A stretch of DNA of 64,000 nucleotides, taken from assembly GCA_037892935.1 (NCBI GenBank), contig JAYXKI010000003.1, positions 682,001 to 746,000 on the forward strand, written 5' to 3'. Shown in pieces: positions 59,827 to 64,000 of this stretch; the stretch's first letter is position 1, and each line of letters begins with the position of its first letter. The notes below the pieces were generated by a model. It was not told the origin of the DNA, ran no database searches, and was given only the letters and a program-made list of their open reading frames with translations. A program made the position numbers and the translations under genes. This DNA comes from Phlebopus portentosus. Its lineage: Eukaryota; Basidiomycota; Agaricomycetes; Boletales; Boletinellaceae.

Positions 59827-60913
59827 TATCGCCGAGTCGGACGGCCTTAAGTGCTAATAATATAACCAACTCAAGAAAAAAGGCGTCAACACAGAGGGTA
59901 TGCGAAGGGAAACTGGTTTCAATGAAGGCAGGAACAAGCAAAGTATTAGACTAAGTACCGTGCGCACGAGTATTTATCTGGCTTTATTGCACCGTGCACT
60001 TTGCGCGTCGTTTGTCACGATACCAGGCAGCAACTTTGCACTTGTCAATTCGGAGCAAAGAACGGTCACAGCGCGGAGCACTGCCTCGCAAAGAAAAGTG
60101 AAACCGTATGTAATATGTTTCGAGCAGACAATTTGTCGTCCGCCCCAGCGTTACAGTATACCATCTCGTCAGATGCTATAGACCATGTAAGTAGTCAGGA
60201 ATGAACCTTGAAGTGAACGCGAATGGAAACAAGCAGGAACAGACTCAAGTTCACCGCCTCAAACGAGATGGAAATATCAGCCAAATTCGCAAAGACAGAA
60301 GGATCAGATCGTTCCACAGAGCATACCAAGTCATTCAGCATCAGACGCCACGACGAAACACTCTTTTAAATACCTTCGTACCTTTCGACTAAAAATATGT
60401 TCATCGAATAGAACAGCATACCTGGAACATCTGGAGAACCAGTAATTCGCAAAGTAAATTCGATTCCATGCAAATTGGAGCAAAGTAGCTTGTTGTGGCT
60501 GGTATGGACATGACATTGCCCAGATCGAAGCTCGGATGAGATAAAATTGTCTTGATGTCAGTTCGAAATGAACAAGCGCAAAGCTCTTTGCGCGGCGGAA
60601 CCTCTGTTGGAAACTTGCTACAAAGTCATTTTATGATAAACAGCGAGCCAAATTGTAGGCGGAATACTGGTACATGATCTAAAACGTTCATACTGAAGTA
60701 AGACAAGTTCTTTCTTAAGATATCAGCGACGCGAACGAACAATTATACAGCGTCTCGACAGCAACTTTTTTATACAAAGCGTGTTCAAGGGTATGGCGAT
60801 ATGTTGGTACAATGAGTGACGACATGTCATATAAAAATACCTGCCAGTTTCAACAGCTCTGATCAGGATGCAAGTAGGAAGAAGAGAAAGGAAATCCTTG
60901 CGCACCGAATGGG
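59827..60913. other. intergenic, 1.1 kb
   Basis: Spacer between two minus-strand genes; it should hold the promoter of the charged protein and the 3' UTR of the SAGA gene. No supported gene. Confidence 0.55.
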
Positions 60914-62041
60914 CTAAGAAGGGACTCGAGCCTGAGCTGCGCCTGGTACAGTAGCAGACATCGGTGGCTTAGGCATGAGAGCACTGGCAAGTAGGTCCTT
61001 GCAATTCCGCAATCGTTCGCGTCGCGATATGAACCAAGTCCCTGCGTCATAAGACACGGCCAGAGGGACTCCTATTACTCCTACTGCCTCCGCGTTACGG
61101 ACTGCCTTGACCATTGCATCAAGCTCTGCTTCCGAATCCACGTCATCCATGTTCTCGTCTTCAATGTCTTCTTCAGCAACGGTTGGCATAGGAGCTGCAG
61201 CTGTCGCTGTTTTCTTCCCCTTCTTGACTGTTCCGCCAGACGCTTGCTTGGTCGCGGCATTCACTGCTGCCTGTTCCACCGCTAGCCGCTTCTTCTCCGC
61301 CTTTTCCTTCTCCTTCTTCTCCTTGCGCTCCGCCTTTGACTGACGCTTCACCGGCTCTACGTAATTGGGATTTCGCTCCCTGTTGAAGTCATTCAACAGC
61401 TCGTCATAGTTCTTCGACCTTCCTTGAACAGCGCGCTTCGCTCCCATAGAATGACTTTTGCAGGTGAGAGCTCTAGAACACGGCAGCCCTTTGTCGTTTA
61501 TGACACCGCATTGCCTGTCGAGATCTACTGGTCCTTTGAAACGGCCCTTCGTGATTTTAGTTGCGGGCTTTTTCTTCTTTGTACCGCTCTCGTTTTCTAG
61601 GGCATCCTCATTGTCAGCTTTTCGTTTATATCCCTTCTTGTCTGACCACGTTCAAAAAACGAGGTTTCAGCCACTAAAGGTACGTACTTACCGTCGAGTT
61701 TGGCGCCCTTCTTACCACCGGCGCGTATTGTTCGACACCGATCTATCAGAACATTACCAATCGCCACCTCTATGAGATATGTGAAATGCTAACACACCGA
61801 CATGTTCCGCAAACGTGCTCTTCTGAACTGCTTTACCACAGTCCCTACATCTGACTACAGCAAATTCCGGCCTCAGCGGCTCTGCTCCAAATATCTTCAT
61901 TTGCTTCGCGTCAAGCCATTGTGTTGGCGGGGACGGCGGAGGCTCGAAAGGAGAAGAGACCGAAGGAGACGTAGGGAGATTGTCCCATGAAAAAGGAGCA
62001 CCAGGCGAGGACGGGCTGTCTGGCCGCAGCTTCAGACTCAT
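60914..62041 (-). CDS. sgf73: SAGA subunit Sgf73/ataxin-7 (SCA7 domain)
   Basis: Links the histone H2B deubiquitinase module to the SAGA coactivator in the nucleus. The ATG at 62041 starts [21 protein letters not shown] short zinc-binding element follows ([20 protein letters not shown]), as in Sgf73, whose N-terminal part binds Ubp8. The SCA7 domain reads [58 protein letters not shown]; the Cys and His residues of the SCA7 zinc site are present. A lysine-rich coiled stretch ([18 protein letters not shown]) and an acidic stretch ([19 protein letters not shown]) lie after it. Stop at 60914-60916. Two to three short introns fall between 61640 and 61810. Confidence 0.9.
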
Positions 62042-62659
62042 GTTCACTGTTTGTACCGATCTAGTGAATCTGTATGTAGGGTTCCCTTTTAGGTTTTAAT
62101 TTTCCCTGTGAATATTACGCACCTTTGACAATATCAAACACTTTAACAAGGAACGATCGACAAACCCAACCTGAACTAGGCGATCGATCGATCGCTACTG
62201 CTGCATACGTAAGCAGCTATTTCGTCAACTCATACATAGTAGATGCTCGTACCGCATCCGCACATTTATCGCCTTGTAAAAACAAACTGAGTGGCAGGAT
62301 TCAGGGAAAAGGATACAGGCAAATACCGGGACCTAATTTTTTTCAGATGAAAAATATCCGCAAAAAATAAATATGGACAGATGAAAATGTAGAGAGAAAA
62401 AGATAGACATTACAAAGTACCCTTGATCTTATTATGTAAATGAATCCTTTATCCTAGTCACACTTGTATAAGTGCCGACATATATATGATTTATTGTGTG
62501 CAGCTGAAAAAGTGAAGACAGTTGAAATGCTAAAATAGACTCTTAAAAACGGAAAACGAGTGTATAATTTACAAAATGCCTTGCTAAAGGAACGGATCAT
62601 ATTGAGTCTACGTATGGAACTTAATAGAACTATGTAAGTATGTAAGTATGTGAAGCGAG
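62042..62659. other. intergenic between Psy2 and Sgf73
   Basis: A 0.6-kb spacer that should hold the Sgf73 promoter and the Psy2 3' UTR. A (GATC)n-type palindromic run occurs near 62163. No gene seen. Confidence 0.55.
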
Positions 62660-64000
62660 TCAACCATTTCCACCATCTTTCGAGTCACTTTTTGACGAAG
62701 CCGGGGAAGTAGCGGTAGGCTTTTGCTGTCCCGAGTTCTTCGAAACGGTAATCTTCACTCTAAGCTTCCTCGGTGCCGGACTCTGCCCTTGATTCTCATC
62801 ACTAGCTTTGCCTGCATTTGCTTCCTCCGTAGCAGTAGCACGCGCCCTGGCAGCAGCAGCCATGGAAGCTTCCTCTGAAGCATTACTAAGTCGTCGGTTC
62901 TTAGGCGCCAATCTCTCAAACGCGTCATCCTCGTCGTCTCCACGGCGACGCTTCTCCGCCAGCTTCGCAGGTAGAGTTTTCGGAGGAGGGGATGCTTGTC
63001 CGTCAGACCCTTTCGAGACTAAGGACTCGAGCAACTCGTCTTCTGGATCCGAAGGCCCGTCTTGCGAAGGGTCGTAAGGGAGAATCTGAATCTGTCGGTG
63101 CGGGAGGACAGGACTCTGAGGCGTAGAAGGATCCTTCTCTGATCGAATCTGCTCAGACAACGGACTAGTTGCATCATCATCATCATCGTACTCTAGTAAC
63201 GATGATAACGGCGAGACAGGACGATTCTGTGACGGCACGCTCATTAATCGCTGTGTCTTGTTCATCTGAGCATGAGGACCAGGAGCACTGATGCGTTGCC
63301 GTTTGCGACGGAATAGGCCGAGGAACGAGTCGACTCGAGGAACCGGGACAACAGGATCGTCTTCGTTCTCGTCGCTGTTGAAGTACGAATCGTCTTCTTC
63401 TGATTCCATGACGCGTTGGCCGAAGATTCGAGGTGGAACAATAATGCTGAATGGTATGAGAGATGAGTCAGAGTGTTACTGATGTCACCAAAGATACATA
63501 CGATGGTCTCTTCTCGACTTCTGGAGGAGGCGGTTCCTTGTTGATCTCCCATCGCGAGATGAAGTTCTGGAAGGTAGCGAAGCCCTTGGCCGTTTTCGCC
63601 AGCTCGCGAATTTCAGACTCATGCTTATCCATGATATACGCAATGGGATCTCTGAGATTTTCCTGAAAGTGTATTGGCACCGGTGGTCAAATGGAGGCAA
63701 AGAACTGTAGCTCACCTTTCGCATAAACTCAAAGAACTCTTGACATGTTGAACTAAGTAAGTTTTCTCGACGCGCCTCGCGGATAGTCAGCTTGCATATA
63801 GGAGTAAAGACTTCATGCTTTTGCATATGCATAAAAAGATTGCGGTTGTTCATCTTGAGACATATTCGAAAAAATCGAAGTGCGGCTATTTGTGGAGAGT
63901 GAGCACGCTGCGAACCAATGCAAATGGAAGCAGGACGGCTACTTACCGAGGCATAGATGCTTGTCTTTGACACTTAATAAAGAAGCAATGCGGGAAACAA
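62660..64000 (-). CDS. psy2: PP4 regulatory subunit 3 (Psy2/SMEK), C-terminal part
   Basis: Substrate-targeting subunit of protein phosphatase 4, acting in DNA-damage recovery and in metabolic signalling. Only the 3' part of the gene is in the window; the 5' part lies beyond position 64000. Visible exons read AALRFFRICLKMNNRNLFMH, CKLTIREARRENLLSSTCQE, FFEFMRK, NLRDPIAYIMDKHESEIREL, AKTAKGFATFQNFISRWEIN, then a long acidic and Ser-rich tail starting RVMESEEDDSYFNSDENED and ending at a stop at 62660-62662. The end of the SMEK armadillo-like domain is followed by the acidic tail as in Psy2. At least three introns (about 63450-63500, 63665-63715, 63895-63950) join in frame by eye. Confidence 0.9.

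Noticed and set aside
1..64000. CRISPR array or prokaryotic mobile element
   Set aside because: The window is eukaryotic nuclear DNA; no regularly spaced repeats or bacterial genes are present.

Overview
This is a stretch of nuclear chromosome from a filamentous fungus, most likely a mushroom-forming basidiomycete (Agaricomycetes). The signs are dense genes on both strands, coding regions split by many short GT-AG introns (mostly about 40-85 nt), conserved eukaryotic proteins (Pol I, TFIIF, SAGA, eIF3, complex I), and a pair of DUF6533-type seven-transmembrane proteins of a kind abundant in Agaricomycetes. I see no bacterial, viral or plasmid gene and no intact transposon.

Left part (1-15.6 kb). 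After a gene-free, repeat-rich left edge come a Ste20/GCK-III kinase (1342-4247, minus), TFIIF alpha (6176-8902, minus), an AFG1-type mitochondrial AAA ATPase (9298-11320, minus), an RNF220-like RING ubiquitin ligase (11765-13274, plus) and eIF3 subunit f (14385-15591, plus).

Middle (15.6-31.5 kb), the only accessory-looking part. It holds a 2.9-kb stretch with scattered coding-like patches but no coherent gene, cystathionine gamma-synthase (18476-20531, plus), two tandem 7TM paralogues (20648-22494 apparently intact; 23610-25309 carrying disabling mutations), an unrecognised gene (26382-27574, plus), the complex I LYR subunit NDUFB9 (27854-28543, minus) and a serine-rich unknown protein (29340-31491, minus).

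Right part (31.5-64 kb). Pyruvate dehydrogenase phosphatase-type PP2C (plus), a USP36/Ubp16-type deubiquitinase (minus), lipin/phosphatidate phosphatase (minus), an F-box protein (minus), a four-finger C2H2 transcription factor (plus), a TB2/DP1/HVA22 (REEP/Yop1) protein with a very long tail (plus), RPA135 of RNA polymerase I (plus), two unrecognised proline/serine-rich or charged proteins (minus), the SCA7-domain SAGA subunit Sgf73/ataxin-7 (minus), and the C-terminal part of PP4 regulatory subunit Psy2/SMEK running off the right edge (minus).

The genes do not form an operon or an obvious biosynthetic cluster; they are independent housekeeping genes. Where I placed every intron, the summed exon lengths divide by three: cystathionine gamma-synthase, eIF3f, PP2C, NDUFB9, the RING ligase, TFIIF alpha, the C2H2 factor and the HVA22 protein. 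Elsewhere exon edges are approximate. I did not find a clearly new system. The best leads are the kinase whose first coding exon is only an ATG, the decaying 7TM duplicate, the unresolved 15.6-18.5 kb stretch, and recurrent AAG splice acceptors.
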